Shown here: piece after piece, positions 6,305-7,534 of the stretch | How the letters are laid out: the number at the start of each line of letters is the position of its first letter | Numbering within the stretch: the first letter of the stretch is position 1 | Assembly: GCA_020851855.1 (NCBI GenBank) | Contig: JADZBY010000377.1 | Coordinates: 1-7,534, forward strand | From: Anaerolineae bacterium | Lineage (GTDB): Bacteria; Chloroflexota; Anaerolineae; Aggregatilineales; UBA2796 | Direction: 5' to 3' | DNA length: 7,534 nt | Notes under the pieces: model-generated | Database searches by the model: none | What the model was told of the DNA's origin: nothing | Seen by the model: only the letters and a program-made list of their open reading frames with translations | Position numbers and translations under genes: made by a program

Positions 6305-7030
6305 TTACTGCAAGGCGAACGTCACCACGAGGCTCACCGACACCTGCAGGCTGCCGGGGCTGACCGGGCCAGCGCCGCCGCCGCCGCCCATGCCGCGCGC
6401 AAACTGGTCAAAGGGCACGAAGCCGCCGGTTTCCTGGATGGTCAGCACCTCGCCCAGCGTGCCGCCCACCGCCGCCGCAAGCTCGGCAGCGCGAGCGCGC
6501 GCATCGTCCAGGGCCAGCGTGCGGGCGGACGATTCGGTCGGGCGCACATCGGCCACGCCGAACTCGACGCTGTTGATGGCGTTCGCGCCCGCGTCCACCG
6601 CCGCATTGAGCACGTCCGCGACCTGATCCACATTGCGGACCGTGACGCGGACGATGTTGATGACGCGGAAGACGTTAGCGCTGGTATTCGTCGTCGGCTC
6701 AAAGCGGTCTTCGCGGAAAACCGTGTACTGGTCCGTCTGGATGTCTTCTGGCGCGATGCCCGCTCCGGTCAGGGCGGCCATGACGGCTTCCATGCCGGTG
6801 CGTGCGCTGCTGAGCGCTTCGGAGAGCGCGGCATTCACCACGTCCACGCCGACGCGGATGTAGGCCGTATCGGGCGAGATCGAGACGGTGCCGACGCCGT
6901 TCACCGTGATGGTGCGCCGGTCGGGCGTGCCCGAATCCTGAGCGCGGGCCGGCGCGGCAGCCTGCATGACCAACACCGCGACGAGCAGCGCGCCTGCTGC
7001 TACCATGACATTACGCATTGACCTTCTCAT
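6305..7030 (-). CDS. Secreted SIMPL-domain (DUF541) protein
   Basis: This 241-residue protein belongs to the SIMPL/DUF541 family (PF04402), which includes BP26/OMP28-like periplasmic or surface proteins. Their biochemical role is mostly undefined; some affect oxidative stress or cell-envelope signalling. A signal peptide is clear: MRRSMRNVMV with basic residues, a hydrophobic core at 8-26, and an ARA/Q cleavage site after residue 30. The domain follows with ITVNGVGTVSISPDTAYIRV (40-59), the IAPEDIQTDQYTVF segment, RVINIVRVTVRNVDQVADVL in the middle, and ARAAELAAAVGGTLGEVLTI near the end. A Gly-rich linker (GMGGGGGAG) precedes the terminal strand SLQVSVSLVVTFAL. AGGAG (7037-7041) 6 nt before the ATG supports this start over M5. 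It is probably transcribed alone: a terminator lies upstream and a hairpin downstream. Confidence 0.9.
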   Translation of the reverse strand: MRRSMRNVMVAAGALLVAVLVMQAAAPARAQDSGTPDRRTITVNGVGTVSISPDTAYIRVGVDVVNAALSEALSSARTGMEAVMAALTGAGIAPEDIQTDQYTVFREDRFEPTTNTSANVFRVINIVRVTVRNVDQVADVLNAAVDAGANAINSVEFGVADVRPTESSARTLALDDARARAAELAAAVGGTLGEVLTIQETGGFVPFDQFARGMGGGGGAGPVSPGSLQVSVSLVVTFALQ

Positions 7031-7054
7031 TCCACACTCCTCTTCACTACCTCT

Positions 7055-7123
7055 CGCAGATCAATCAGGGCGTATCTGCACATCCAACGTTGCAGATGCG
7101 CCACTAGCATACACTGATCTGCG
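7055..7123. promoter_or_regulatory. Nested inverted repeats with four GCAGAT motifs upstream of the SIMPL gene
   Basis: The outer pair is perfect: CGCAGATCA (7055-7063) and TGATCTGCG (7115-7123). The inner pair is GGCGTATCTGCA (7069-7080) and TGCAGATGCGCC (7091-7102), 12-nt arms with one mismatch and a 10-nt gap. GCAGAT or its complement therefore occurs four times in 69 bp. The inner axis is at 7085.5 and the outer at 7089. No strong -35/-10 pair was identified nearby; a TATGCT on the minus strand inside the gap is a weak -10 candidate. An operator cluster or a leader hairpin is possible. Confidence 0.5.
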
Positions 7124-7148
7124 CAAGACCGTATGCACTCCGTAAACG

Positions 7149-7186
7149 AAAAACCTCACGCCCAGGTTCCCGGCGTGAGGTTTTTT
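7149..7186. terminator. Bidirectional intrinsic terminator
   Basis: CCTCACGCC (7154-7162) pairs perfectly with GGCGTGAGG (7172-7180) around a 9-nt loop. The stem is flanked by five A on the left and six T on the right, so both strands read as hairpin plus U-tract. For leftward transcription it would end the unit entering from the right edge and insulate the SIMPL gene. No rightward gene is evident nearby. Confidence 0.9.
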
Positions 7187-7236
7187 GGCTGGAGAGAGCG
7201 AGCCGTGCGGCGCTCTAAAGCCTGTTCCGAACGCTG

Positions 7237-7368
7237 CCTCACCCCCTACCCCCTCTCCACGCGGTACTCCGCGTGGAGAGGGGGATAATGGCGCAGGGTC
7301 GTTCCCCTCTCTATGACTGCCGGGGTCCCCTCTGGGGCGGCAGTCGTGGAGAGGGGACGGGGGTGAGG
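7237..7368. repeat. 132-bp nested palindromic element with CCTCACCCCC terminal inverted repeats
   Basis: The ends are perfect 10-bp inverted repeats, CCTCACCCCC (7237-7246) and GGGGGTGAGG (7359-7368). Inside is a perfect 16-bp stem with a 4-nt loop (7249-7264 with 7269-7284), then a second stem with 20-nt arms (7303-7322 with 7338-7357) that mismatches at only two positions, both possible G-U pairs in RNA. Its loop holds a further CCCC/GGGG hairpin. No open frame in it looks like a protein. The form suggests a small non-autonomous (MITE- or REP-like) intergenic element; similar CCTCACCCC-type repeats are common in Chloroflexota. No clear target-site duplication was seen. Confidence 0.8.
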
Positions 7369-7467
7369 TCAGGGCGTTGCCATCGCCTCACGGGACAATG
7401 TCCGCCGCTCAAAGTGCATAACAGCCTCTCCTCTCCTGAAAAAGGGTTAGGCGGCAGCAAGTTGAAC

Positions 7468-7533
7468 CTAGAATCCCAAGCCCTCCAGGCGCTTGACGAG
7501 ATGGCGTTGTAAGGCCTGGCGCTGGCGTTCATC
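7468..7533 (-). CDS. Possible C-terminal end of a leftward gene cut by the window edge
   Basis: The minus strand enters the window in a frame reading 21 codons, ending in QALQRHLVKRLEGLGF before a TAG at 7468. The Arg/Lys/Leu-rich amphipathic tail looks more protein-like than the overlapping frames. It would fit the end of a transposase or a DNA-binding protein, but the fragment is far too short to assign. The bidirectional terminator at 7149-7186 is in the right orientation to end such a gene. An overlapping rightward frame ending at 7512 is the main rival reading. Confidence 0.3.
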   Translation of the reverse strand, partial: DERQRQALQRHLVKRLEGLGF

Positions 7534-7534
7534 A

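Noticed and set aside
7195..7216. AGAGCG / CGCTCT inverted repeat beside the bidirectional terminator
   Set aside because: Six-base arms with a 10-nt gap in GC-rich DNA are expected by chance, and no function is indicated.
7273..7532. Overlapping small open frames (7273-7512 rightward, 7311-7532 leftward)
   Set aside because: Both run through the palindromic element. Their translations consist of repeat-derived Pro/Arg/Gly strings, so they are unlikely to be genes.

Overview
The window is a high-GC bacterial chromosomal segment, about 7.5 kb long. It carries five complete protein-coding genes, a likely C-terminal fragment of a sixth at the right edge, and repeat-rich intergenic DNA at both ends. 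The organism is most likely a free-living Chloroflexota (Anaerolineae-like) bacterium. This is inferred from the gene mix (cytosolic GH4 and GH140-like hydrolases, an ArsR-DUF2087 regulator with an AlkZ-like protein, a SIMPL protein) and from palindromic intergenic repeats of a style common in that phylum. No rRNA or other taxonomic marker is present, so the assignment is tentative.

Layout, left to right. Positions 1-291 hold a tandem array with an 83-84 bp period, in which each unit contains a 59-bp imperfect palindrome built from two smaller palindromes. A divergent pair of carbohydrate genes follows. A DUF4038/GH140-like glycoside hydrolase runs leftward (295-1647) and a GH4 MelA-type alpha-galactosidase runs rightward (1811-3238), with back-to-back promoters between them. 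A hairpin at 3249-3279 separates GH4 from a leftward two-gene operon: an ArsR-family regulator with a C-terminal DUF2087 domain (4357-4941), overlapped by 4 bp by an AlkZ/HTH_42-family protein (3290-4360). A promoter of the form TTGACG, 17 bp, TATCCT lies upstream of the regulator, inside a 42-bp concentric dyad that looks like an autoregulatory operator.

Further right, also leftward, is thioredoxin reductase (trxB, 5079-6035). It has a clear intrinsic terminator (5019-5053) and a long, structured upstream region. Next comes a secreted SIMPL/DUF541 protein (6305-7030) with nested inverted repeats in its upstream region. A strong bidirectional terminator (7149-7186) and a 132-bp nested palindromic repeat (7237-7368) lie beyond, and at the edge is the possible tail of another leftward gene.

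The window contains three functional themes. One is intracellular glycoside breakdown by the divergent pair, which probably acts on imported plant-type oligosaccharides; no transporter is visible. The second is a self-regulated putative DNA-repair or DNA-binding operon. The third is redox and envelope housekeeping (TrxB and SIMPL). No convincing new multi-gene defence or mobile system is visible. The most unusual signals are structural: compensatory base changes inside the left-hand palindromes, the concentric operator, and the clustered GCAGAT motifs upstream of the SIMPL gene.
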